DNA of 8,012 nucleotides from the NCBI GenBank assembly GCA_028718465.1, contig JAQULX010000113.1, forward strand, positions 1 to 8,012, read 5' to 3'. Shown here piece by piece: positions 1 through 6,061 of the stretch; within the stretch, counting starts at the first letter, position 1, and the number at the start of each line of letters is the position of its first letter. Position numbers and translations under genes: made by a program. This DNA comes from Dehalococcoidales bacterium. Lineage in GTDB: Bacteria > Chloroflexota > Dehalococcoidia > Dehalococcoidales > UBA3254. The notes beneath the pieces are model-generated. The model did not search any database, had not been told where the DNA came from, and saw only the letters and a list, made by a program, of their open reading frames with translations.

Positions 1-851
1 ACCGTATATAATGTACCGAATAAACCAAAGCTGGTGATCAAGGTGGTAATAGTACCAGATAGGTTACACCAGGCAACAAATTTGGAAAACATCAGTCCAC
101 CTACAATAATTAAAAAGACCATTGATACGACTTTCCCGGTATCCAGCATTGATTGGGAGAACCTGCTCCAATTCCAGCGACGCATGATTAAACCCAGGAG
201 AAAAGTGACGATAGCGCCGATCGCTCCGCCTTCAGTGGGACTAAATATTCCCATATAGATTCCCCCAATCACAACCACAAAAAGGATCAAAACCGGTCCC
301 CCGGCTTTCAGGGAAATGGTTCTTTCTTTCCAATTCACTCGAGGTCCAGCCGGACCGGAATCAGGCTGCACACGGCACCAGATTACAATAATAACGATAA
401 AGCAGATAGCCATTACTAAACCCGGTCCAATACCGGCTATGAAAAGATCACCTATGGATACACTGGCCAGCAGACCATACATAATAAAAGGCACACTGGG
501 AGGAATGATTGGACCCATGCTAGCTCCTGCTACTACGGATCCCACCGTCAGCCGATTATCATAGCCATACCTCTTCATCTGTGGCATAGCTACACTTCCC
601 ATTGTGGCAGTAGCCGAAATGTTATCACCCACAATGGCAGCAAAAAAAGTACAGGCAATAACCGTAGCTGTAGCCATACCACCCTTAAGATGACCAAACC
701 ATTTATAGGCAGCATAGAAGAGGTCTTCCCCGAATTTGGACTGGAAGCAAAAATAGCCCATCATCACAAAAAAGGGTAAGACCGACCAACCGTAGCTTGC
801 CACAGTTTTATACAAATCCTGGCCCATGATACCCAGAGCAGCATCTAAACC
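1..851 (-). CDS. dctM: TRAP transporter large permease domain (DctM), portion after an in-frame TGA; runs off the window
   Basis: This is the 12-TM-type permease half of a tripartite ATP-independent periplasmic (TRAP) transporter, which uses an ion gradient to move solutes delivered by DctP across the inner membrane. The frame is the same as that of the DctQ-like segment at 852-1598 and is broken only by the TGA at 852-854. I read the codons from 851 to 3 and found no other stop. Family hallmarks are a Gly/Ala/Ser-rich stretch with VGDNISATATMGSVAMPQM (about 579-629) and the GPIIPPS motif (495-515, residues 362-368 of the fused frame), followed by several hydrophobic segments. The part past position 1 is missing. 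There is no plausible ribosome-binding site after the TGA: the first in-frame Met (825-827) has no Shine-Dalgarno. Independent translation of this half is therefore unlikely, and it makes sense only as the continuation of the upstream frame. The family call is secure; whether it is expressed is not. Confidence 0.85.
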
Positions 852-854
852 TCA
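852..854 (-). other. In-frame TGA interrupting the DctQM fusion (codon 249)
   Basis: The codon sits between ...FLFIGHI and GLDAALGIMG. Homology to DctM is uninterrupted on both sides, and no frame change is needed. The local bases on the coding strand are CATATATGAGGT. One base change could turn it into Arg, Gly, Ser, Leu, Cys or Trp; family proteins, from memory, are variable at this site, so the original residue cannot be fixed. A weak hairpin (CTGG/CCAG, 10-nt loop starting with G) begins about 15 nt after the TGA, too weak to call a SECIS element. Confidence 0.9.
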
Positions 855-1598
855 TATATGACCGATAAACAAGAAACTGGTAAGAATCAAGGCAAAAGCA
901 ATTGGCATACCCATTAAAAAGAGGATCAGAGATGCGATCACCCCCATGAGACCGACCATAGGTAAGCTAACCTGTATCAGATTCGGTTGTATCCAGAAAA
1001 TGCTAGCCAATATTATTAATATGGGGATACCGATCATCAAAAGCCAGTTATGCCATATCAAATGATTTTTTCGGGCATTCTCAATTAATTTTAAGAGGTC
1101 TCGCAGAAGCAACAGGGATAAGGCGCTACAGCCAAGTACCACCACAAATTCAAACGGAGCTTCGGGGATAGTAATACCAGATTGTCCGCCATGCAAAGAA
1201 TTCTTTTGTAGATAATAAAGCGCTTTAACTATACTTTGCCAAATTAAAATAATGAATACTCCTAATCCTAGAAAAATGTTGATGAATTCTAAAATTAATT
1301 TCGGCTTAGGAGTTAACATGGCGTTTATCAAGTCCACAGAAACATGGGCTTTTACATTTTGAGTATGAGCAATGGCCAAAAATACCGCCACAGCCATCAT
1401 AACTTCAGTAATTTCGAGTGTTCCTTTAATAGGCGCATTGAAGACATACCGAGCAAAAACCTCTACAAAGGTAAAGCATACCATCAGAAACAATATCGCA
1501 ATGCCCAAGATATTGGTCCAACGGCTAAAGGTCCCTACCTTGTCCAAGGATGCAATAGCATAACTTAACCAATTGACCTCTTTTTTCACCTGGTCCAT
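852..1598 (-). CDS. dctQ: TRAP transporter DctQ domain fused to the start of DctM (up to in-frame TGA)
   Basis: The 248 residues before the TGA hold a DctQ small permease module (about 27-175, four hydrophobic segments near 27-49, 64-80, 103-121 and 148-166), with the family-typical stretch VFARYVFNAPIKGTLEITE after the first helix. An extra hydrophobic linker follows (about 185-203). The first DctM helices then begin (about 212 onward: GLMGVIASLILFLMGMPIAF). The DctM homology continues in the same frame past the stop, so this is a fused DctQM permease like the single-chain QM proteins known in other TRAP systems, not a separate DctQ. The start at 1598 is supported by AAAGGA (1610-1615) about 11 nt upstream. 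It lies 298 bp downstream of dctP, an unusually wide gap filled by two inverted-repeat structures. A true DctQ alone would be near 160-180 residues, so termination here would give a product ending inside a transmembrane segment. Confidence 0.88.
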   Translation of the reverse strand: MDQVKKEVNWLSYAIASLDKVGTFSRWTNILGIAILFLMVCFTFVEVFARYVFNAPIKGTLEITEVMMAVAVFLAIAHTQNVKAHVSVDLINAMLTPKPKLILEFINIFLGLGVFIILIWQSIVKALYYLQKNSLHGGQSGITIPEAPFEFVVVLGCSALSLLLLRDLLKLIENARKNHLIWHNWLLMIGIPILIILASIFWIQPNLIQVSLPMVGLMGVIASLILFLMGMPIAFALILTSFLFIGHI

Positions 1599-1630
1599 AT
1601 TATCAGTGATCCTTTGTCTTGTTAGTGCCC

Positions 1631-1804
1631 AGGTTTAATAACTCACCTTACGGCTTTAGTAAGCTGTAATCTCAAATATCCATGGGCTAAGGCTGGCTGA
1701 GCCCCGTCTGAGCAGACTATGGTCACCTTCCATCCTTGCGGAAGACGTGGGCGACCCTGCCTTAGCCTTAGCAAACCCGTAACATGAGTTAATAAGTTAA
1801 ACCT
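1631..1804. repeat. GC-rich ~174-bp inverted-repeat element (MITE-like or structured RNA)
   Basis: The ends are AGGTTTAA (1631-1638) and its complement TTAAACCT (1797-1804). The similarity continues inward as an imperfect inverted repeat: AGGTTTAA-TAACTCA-TTACGG at the left against AGGTTTAA-TTAACTCA-TTACGG read from the right end. An inner arm GGCTAAGG (1685-1692) pairs with CCTTAGCC (1760-1767). Within it lie the hairpins GTCTG-AG-CAGAC (1706-1717) and CTTCC/GGAAG (1727-1731 with 1740-1744), plus GGGCT/AGCCC (1684-1704). The core is much richer in GC than the flanking sequence. It lies in the dctP-dctQM transcript, so it would also fold as RNA. No target duplication is visible. A non-autonomous mobile element, an intergenic palindromic repeat, or a structured leader for dctQM are all possible; I do not recognise a known RNA family. 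Confidence 0.6.
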
Positions 1805-1842
1805 TATTAAAAAAATACCGTCTGGGACAGGAGAGGAATAGT

Positions 1843-1882
1843 CACATATAGATTACCTGTTATAACAGGTAATCTATATGTG
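1843..1882. repeat. 40-bp perfect palindrome just after dctP
   Basis: The left arm CACATATAGATTACCTGTTA (1843-1862) is the exact reverse complement of the right arm (1863-1882), with no spacer. In the dctP transcript it would form an 18-bp stem with a TATA loop, starting about 15 nt after the dctP stop codon. No run of T follows it on the minus strand, so it is not a classical intrinsic terminator. A hairpin here is well placed to protect the 3' end of the dctP message, so that the binding protein is made in excess over the permease, a known arrangement for periplasmic binding proteins. It could instead be an operator or a repeat of mobile origin. Confidence 0.9.
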
Positions 1883-1896
1883 TGATAAAGCTATTA

Positions 1897-3000
1897 TTAT
1901 TTGGGCTCATATTCCGGTGCCGAATATTTGGCATCCAAACGTAAAAACTCATCTCTGATATCATTACCAGGCAGACCTTTAGAGTTTATTTCGGTTGCCC
2001 ATTCTTCTAATACTGGTCTCTGCATCTGGGCCATTTTGTCAAGATCATCGTTAGAAAGTTTAGTCCATTTGATATTAGGAAATTTAGTAAGAGCTTCTTG
2101 TCCGCGTTCTTTATCGATTAGTACTTGTTCTCTATCAACCATATCTATCCAGTAATCAGCAGTGGTATCATCAATAATCTTCTGAATATCTGCCGGCAAG
2201 CTATTCCAGGTTTTTAGATTCACCGCTATGGCTTGAGTGACTTGCGGAGTCGCCATTTCAACTATGTAATTGAAAACCTCTCCAAAATGAAAATCTTCGA
2301 GAGTAAAATTCACCATCCACTCGGCATCTATTACTCCTTTCTCCAAAGAAGAGAATTGGTCTTGAAAAGATACTGTAACAGGTGTCATTCCCAAGACTTC
2401 CATCAAGCGGCCACCCCACCTTCCATTAGAGAGGCCTTTTAGTCCTTTGAAGTCTTCCAGAGTATTAATCGGTTTCTTGGTTGTAGCCAGACCTCTCATA
2501 TACATCACATATGGTGCGATAATATGTGTATCTTCATATTGGGCCAGCATCTCGGGAAACTTCTGCTGGAGTTCAAAATATACCCGGGAGGGTTTCCAAC
2601 AGTGAGTATTCTGTTGAGCGAAAACATTAACGTCATCGATTGGGAACATGCCAACTGAGGTAGGGGGAGAGAAACTAGCCATATCCATCTGTCCAGTTGC
2701 TACCGCATCGTAAGCATCGTACATGGCAACTAACTCTCCGTTCCAATGGGCTTCAATCTTGAGTCTGCCCTGTGCACGTTTCTCCAGCTCTGCAAGATAT
2801 GGCTTTAAAATTCTCTGAGCGAGAACACCATCACTAAATTCATGAGTGGAAAATACCAGGGTAATAGGTTCGGCTACCGGGTTGACCGGTTGGGTTGTTG
2901 CCGGGGTTGGGGTTGATTTTGAGCAAGCCAGGGAAGATCCTGAAATCAGAATTAACATGGCTACTAGCAGACAGGTAATTAAGACAATCGCTTTTTTCAT
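1897..3000 (-). CDS. dctP: TRAP transporter solute-binding lipoprotein (DctP family)
   Basis: A 367-residue extracytoplasmic receptor that would capture the substrate and hand it to the DctQM permease encoded just downstream. Residues 1-25 form a signal peptide (MKKA, then a hydrophobic stretch) ending SSLA-C26, a lipoprotein-type cleavage site with a non-canonical Ser at -3. A Thr/Pro-rich linker follows (27-45). The DctP fold runs from about 47 (LVFSTHEFSDG) with family elements NGELVAMYDAYDAVATGQMDMA (split about 87-108), PINTLEDFKGLKG (177-189), VTVSFQDQFSSLEKGVIDA (208-226) and a helical C terminus. The start is fixed by AAAGGAGA (3006-3013) 5 nt upstream. The gene begins 55 bp after the oxidoreductase stop, so the two are probably co-transcribed. 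In the usual K-I-R-V segment, the substrate-carboxylate-binding Arg appears to be replaced by Leu190 (GLKGLSNGR), with Arg194 close by. The substrate is unknown. Confidence 0.93.
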   Translation of the reverse strand: MKKAIVLITCLLVAMLILISGSSLACSKSTPTPATTQPVNPVAEPITLVFSTHEFSDGVLAQRILKPYLAELEKRAQGRLKIEAHWNGELVAMYDAYDAVATGQMDMASFSPPTSVGMFPIDDVNVFAQQNTHCWKPSRVYFELQQKFPEMLAQYEDTHIIAPYVMYMRGLATTKKPINTLEDFKGLKGLSNGRWGGRLMEVLGMTPVTVSFQDQFSSLEKGVIDAEWMVNFTLEDFHFGEVFNYIVEMATPQVTQAIAVNLKTWNSLPADIQKIIDDTTADYWIDMVDREQVLIDKERGQEALTKFPNIKWTKLSNDDLDKMAQMQRPVLEEWATEINSKGLPGNDIRDEFLRLDAKYSAPEYEPK

Positions 3001-3055
3001 CTTCTTCTCCTTTAATAATTTTCAAATTATTTTGTTAATCCAGATCATATATGCC

Positions 3056-4132
3056 TTAAATTTTAGAAGCCACATCCATTCCTTCTTCAACAGCCTCCAG
3101 AATGTGGCGGGGTTTCACACAATCACCAATGGCATAACACTCGGATACCTGGTCTTTTAATACCTTAAACAAATCACCATTAGGATTAGATCCTGCAGCG
3201 AGTACAATCGTGTCTGCTCTTAACAGAGTTTTACGACTTCCTCCTGAGGTAACAATTAATCCATCCTGTGTAACGGCTTCATAGTTAACTCTGGGCATCA
3301 GCAGCACTCCCTTATCCTCAAGACGCCGCAGTAAAACTGCTCTAGTACAGCCAGGGACATCTACAGCCATAAGATCACTTCTACGGGTGATAATCACTTT
3401 CTTACCCTGATCTACCAGATACTCGGCAGTTTCACACCCAACTAGTTCACCTCCCAAAACTACAATCCATTCTCCTATTTCCTTTTTACCTTTCAGAACA
3501 TCTATTGCAGTTACCACTTTACTTGTTTTATTTTCTGCCAAGCCCGGGATATCAGGAGTAAAAGGAGTAGAACCAGTGGCGATAATAACCACATCTGGGG
3601 CAAAGCCGATTACCATGTCTGGAGTAGCCTCTTTTCCAAATTCGATCTTAACTGGTAATTTTTTTAACTGGTTCAGGTTATATTCCAACAGATGATTCAA
3701 GTCCTGCTTATGAGGGGGTATAATTGCTACATTCAATAAGCCGCCTAACTTATTCGATTTTTCCCAGAGAGTGACTTCATGGCCTCGAAAAGCAGCAGTT
3801 TTAGCAGCTTCCATACCGGCCGGACCGCCACCAATAACCAGAACTTTCTTAATGGACTTTGCAGGTTCGGCCACCTTTATTATGCTTTCCCTTCCTGCTC
3901 TCGGATTTACCGTGCAGCGTCCCCCAGACCTGCCTAAAAGATCATCCATGCTCCAGATTACCCTCTGGAAACAAACATGACAGAACAGGCATTTACGGAT
4001 ATCCTCGACCCTTCCCTCCAGAGCTTTGTTGGGTAATTCAGGATCAGCGATTAAAGGTCGACCAAAAGAGATAAAGTCAGCATCACCACGTTCCAGAATA
4101 TCTTCAGCCAGGAAAGGATCGCCGATTTTCCC
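3056..4132 (-). CDS. Iron-sulfur and FAD/NAD(P)H domains of an enoate reductase/2,4-dienoyl-CoA reductase-type oxidoreductase, portion after an in-frame TGA
   Basis: This is the C-terminal part of the flavoenzyme whose first half ends at the TGA at 4133. Numbered in the joined 653-residue frame: the end of the FMN barrel (296-335, GKIGDPFLAEDIL, then FISFGRPLIADPELPNKA); a 4Fe-4S cluster site C343-x2-C346-x2-C349 with C368 in RCTVNP; an FAD-binding GGGPAG (396-401); an NAD(P)H-binding VLGGELVGCE (519-528); and the terminal AIGDC (629-633). Electrons would pass from NAD(P)H through FAD and the cluster to FMN. Spacing differs from the well-known C-x2-C-x3-C, with 18 residues before the last Cys instead of 11-12. 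The first internal Met is residue 357 (codon 3947-3949), inside the cluster region, so restarting there would lose the cluster. It ends in TAA, 55 bp before dctP. Together with 4133-5017 the length matches the family (about 640-680). Confidence 0.9.
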   Translation of the reverse strand, partial: GKIGDPFLAEDILERGDADFISFGRPLIADPELPNKALEGRVEDIRKCLFCHVCFQRVIWSMDDLLGRSGGRCTVNPRAGRESIIKVAEPAKSIKKVLVIGGGPAGMEAAKTAAFRGHEVTLWEKSNKLGGLLNVAIIPPHKQDLNHLLEYNLNQLKKLPVKIEFGKEATPDMVIGFAPDVVIIATGSTPFTPDIPGLAENKTSKVVTAIDVLKGKKEIGEWIVVLGGELVGCETAEYLVDQGKKVIITRRSDLMAVDVPGCTRAVLLRRLEDKGVLLMPRVNYEAVTQDGLIVTSGGSRKTLLRADTIVLAAGSNPNGDLFKVLKDQVSECYAIGDCVKPRHILEAVEEGMDVASKI

Positions 4133-4135
4133 TCA
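4133..4135 (-). other. In-frame TGA interrupting the flavoenzyme (codon 295)
   Basis: The codon sits in the FMN-barrel strand NIPVFL-(TGA)-GKIGDP, where family members, as I recall them, carry a small or aliphatic residue before the GRI/GKI phosphate-binding turn. The frame is open for 294 codons before and 358 codons after. The coding-strand context is TTTTTATGAGGG. A small hairpin follows at once (GGAAA...TTTCC enclosing ATC-GGC-GAT), but its loop is only about 9 nt from the TGA, closer than bacterial SECIS elements usually sit. Confidence 0.92.
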
Positions 4136-5017
4136 TAAAAATACTGGAATATTCACCGCTCCCCTGATAGCAGCCGACATTTGTCTATTGCAGGCATCGG
4201 GATGAGCCTGAGTAGGAATGTACCAGCAAGTGGAGTCAAAGGCACCTGATACTACATCAATAGCATCAGCTCCGGCCTCTTCAATCATCTGAGCCATTAA
4301 TATACCATCACTGAGAGCAAAACCCCAATCTAAGCGCTGATCAGCGGTAAACTTATAAATAATGGGAAAATCCTGGCCTAGAGCTGCTCTGGCTGTTTTT
4401 ACCAGGTCTACGCAATATTTGGCCCGGCTTTTAAAGTCACCTCCATATTTGTCCGTTCGATTGTTAATCCACGGTGAAAGTAAATCCGCTACCAGGTAAG
4501 GTCCGGCTCCATGTATCTGGATGGCATCAGCTCCGGCTTCTTTAACTCGAACTGCTGCTTCAGTATGTTTTATTACCCATTCATCCAGTTCGGCTGTAGT
4601 GACTATTCTAGGCTTTCTGTAAGGGGCTTTTATATAATCCCAGGTTCCCCTGGGAATTTCTCCCGGCATATCGGATGCGGCATTAGGGTGGGCAAAATCC
4701 ACTCGTCCTCCGCTTGTAGCAAGCTGTATAGCTATTTTGGAACCCGCTTTATGTACGGCATCCACCAATCTCTTCACGCCGGGAATGAATCTGCCGTCCC
4801 AGATACCTGGAACGCATTCTGCAGAGGGAGTAACAAACAGTCCCACAGTTGTAATCAGTCCTATCCCTCCTCTGGCTCTTTCTACATAATATTCAATCAT
4901 CCTGTCACTTATAACACCGTCTTTATCCGGCTCTTGCATAGCCATAGGTGCCATAATCATGCGGTTCTTTATTTGAAGATTCCCTATCTTTCCAGGGGTC
5001 TGTAATTTATTAAACAT
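4133..5017 (-). CDS. FMN-binding (old yellow enzyme-like) domain of an enoate reductase/2,4-dienoyl-CoA reductase-type oxidoreductase, up to in-frame TGA
   Basis: The 294 residues before the TGA are most of a TIM-barrel NADH:flavin oxidoreductase domain, which would reduce an activated C=C bond of an enoate, enoyl-CoA or similar compound. Visible motifs are LQTPGKIGNLQIKNRMIMAPM (5-25; FMN site), QLATSGGR (98-105), GADAIQIHGAGPYLVADLL (162-180) and SPWINNRTDKYGG (181-193), the last being a strong family signature. Two spots differ from the usual pattern: the QL-x-H-x-GR histidine is absent, and the typical GAHGYL reads GAGPYL, with Tyr174 kept. The start is well supported by AGAAGGAG (5026-5033) 8 nt upstream. 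Without the part after the TGA the barrel is incomplete and the cluster and FAD domains are missing, so a functional enzyme needs readthrough. The gene lies between an MBL hydrolase and a TRAP receptor, all on one strand. Confidence 0.92.
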   Translation of the reverse strand: MFNKLQTPGKIGNLQIKNRMIMAPMAMQEPDKDGVISDRMIEYYVERARGGIGLITTVGLFVTPSAECVPGIWDGRFIPGVKRLVDAVHKAGSKIAIQLATSGGRVDFAHPNAASDMPGEIPRGTWDYIKAPYRKPRIVTTAELDEWVIKHTEAAVRVKEAGADAIQIHGAGPYLVADLLSPWINNRTDKYGGDFKSRAKYCVDLVKTARAALGQDFPIIYKFTADQRLDWGFALSDGILMAQMIEEAGADAIDVVSGAFDSTCWYIPTQAHPDACNRQMSAAIRGAVNIPVFL

Positions 5018-5101
5018 ACTATCCGCTCCTTCTATAAATAAAACAAATTCTGGGCACCTGGTTGGAATCTGATAACGCTAAAGAGGCAAAAATAAATCTC
5101 G

Positions 5102-5200
5102 TTACAAAGCTGTATTGGATCGGATTTTCACAATATCATAACCTTCTTTAGCCTCAGCTTTAATGAAATACCAGGCAATATCGTCATTGCTTTCAGGCAT
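5102..5200 (-). pseudogene. Small coding-like remnant behind an orphan Shine-Dalgarno
   Basis: From the first ATG this reads MPESNDDIAWYFIKAEAKEG and onward to SNTAL, 32 residues ending in TAA. The same frame stays open upstream to the MBL stop (…SFAAKPVLAYVF-MPES…), giving a sensible amphipathic sequence of about 47 residues. A strong AAGGAG (5245-5250) overlaps the MBL stop codon, but the right distance downstream holds no ATG, GTG or TTG in this frame. This looks like a small gene that lost its start codon, or whose start is non-standard. The ATG used here lacks a good ribosome-binding site. It could equally be chance open frame; I do not recognise the product. The rest of the gap to the oxidoreductase (5034-5101) shows nothing clear. 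Confidence 0.3.
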
Positions 5201-5248
5201 AAACACATACGCTAATACTGGCTTGGCAGCAAAACTATAATATGCTCC

Positions 5249-6061
5249 TTAATTAGTAACAATAGGCTGCCAGTGGCAGATATTATTTTGCAACAATATA
5301 TGGCCTAGCCCGGGGAAGGGAAAGTGTCCAGCATAGATAAGGTCATCTTTCGTTATCAAAGACAGAATTTTATCCCGGCTGGATTTCGCTTCATCGGTCA
5401 TCGGAGGGGTTAAAAACAGGGAAGGTTTCTCAATTTCTATCGGTCGGTGAAAAGAATCAAATAAACAAATGAGGCGCTGATAACCGCTGGATACTATCAA
5501 TATTATGTGCCCAGGCGAATGTCCAGGTGCTGCCATACAGGATATACCCGGAACAATATCCCTGCTATCATCAAACAGGTTTATGTTATCTTTTAAAGGA
5601 ATAAGGTTTTTTTGTACTGCTAATTGAGCACTTTCCCGAATACTTTCTGGCATACTTGAAAGGTCTGGTCCTGTTGTCCAAAATTCCCATTCTTTTCGGA
5701 ACATATAATATTTGGCATTGGGGAATACCGGGTTGCCATATGAGTCTATATTCCCTCCGATATGATCAATATGGGCGTGAGAAAAGATAATGCTGTCGAA
5801 ATCTTCGCGCCGTATCCCTTCTGCTTCCAGGTCCTGAGTTAAAAGTCCTGCCTGGGGAGCCGCTTCTGCTCCAGGTCCCCAACCGGTATCGACCAGAACG
5901 GTATTAGTCCTGGTTTTTACCAGTAAAACCAGAGTATCGAGGGATATAATATTGTTCTTATGATCAGGGTCCTGTAATACATCTGGAACGGGAACTTTGC
6001 CATCATTAATGATCCAACAGTTGAAATCGCCTATTTTAAAACTATAGCTGGATGTTTTCAT
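5249..6061 (-). CDS. Metallo-beta-lactamase-fold hydrolase (lactonase/thioesterase-like)
   Basis: A 270-residue cytoplasmic dizinc hydrolase with the full set of MBL-fold metal ligands: FSHAHIDH (H95, H97, D99, H100), PGHSPGH (H181), the bridging Asp in LFD (D202) and the last His in YAGH (H246). The strand VLVDTGWGPG (55-64) before the metal motif is also typical. No signal peptide is seen. Length and layout fit the group that includes acyl-homoserine-lactone lactonases and related small ester or lactone hydrolases; the exact substrate cannot be read from sequence. Start at 6061: AAGAGG lies about 12 nt upstream, a little long. It is the first gene of the minus-strand cluster after the transposase-like gene, with a 306-bp gap holding a candidate promoter. 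Its position before a C=C reductase and a TRAP system suggests a hydrolytic step on the imported compound, but a thioesterase or detoxifying role is possible. It ends in TAA. Confidence 0.88.
   Translation of the reverse strand: MKTSSYSFKIGDFNCWIINDGKVPVPDVLQDPDHKNNIISLDTLVLLVKTRTNTVLVDTGWGPGAEAAPQAGLLTQDLEAEGIRREDFDSIIFSHAHIDHIGGNIDSYGNPVFPNAKYYMFRKEWEFWTTGPDLSSMPESIRESAQLAVQKNLIPLKDNINLFDDSRDIVPGISCMAAPGHSPGHIILIVSSGYQRLICLFDSFHRPIEIEKPSLFLTPPMTDEAKSSRDKILSLITKDDLIYAGHFPFPGLGHILLQNNICHWQPIVTN

Noticed and set aside
34..564. Plus-strand open frames across the DctM region (34-258 and 316-564).
   Set aside because: They lie opposite the clearly conserved DctM reading frame, have no family resemblance and lack ribosome-binding sites.
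852..1598. A stand-alone DctQ gene ending naturally at 852.
   Set aside because: The frame already contains the first DctM helices, is about 70 residues longer than a typical DctQ, and DctM homology continues in frame after the stop.
1631..1804. The structured gap element as a tRNA, cobalamin-type riboswitch or group II intron domain.
   Set aside because: The cloverleaf consensus, B12-box and domain V signatures are not present on either strand.
2846..3160. A 104-residue plus-strand open frame spanning the dctP start and reductase end.
   Set aside because: It crosses two well-supported genes on the opposite strand and has no recognisable domain.
4112..4132. Hairpin directly after the flavoenzyme TGA as a bacterial SECIS element for selenocysteine.
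   Set aside because: Its loop is only about 9 nt from the TGA, nearer than bacterial SECIS loops usually are, the stem has a bulge, and the site is not a redox residue in this family.
4511..5005. A 164-residue plus-strand open frame antisense to the flavoenzyme.
   Set aside because: It is fully explained as a shadow of the conserved FMN-domain frame on the other strand; its Cys/Ser/Tyr-rich translation resembles no family.
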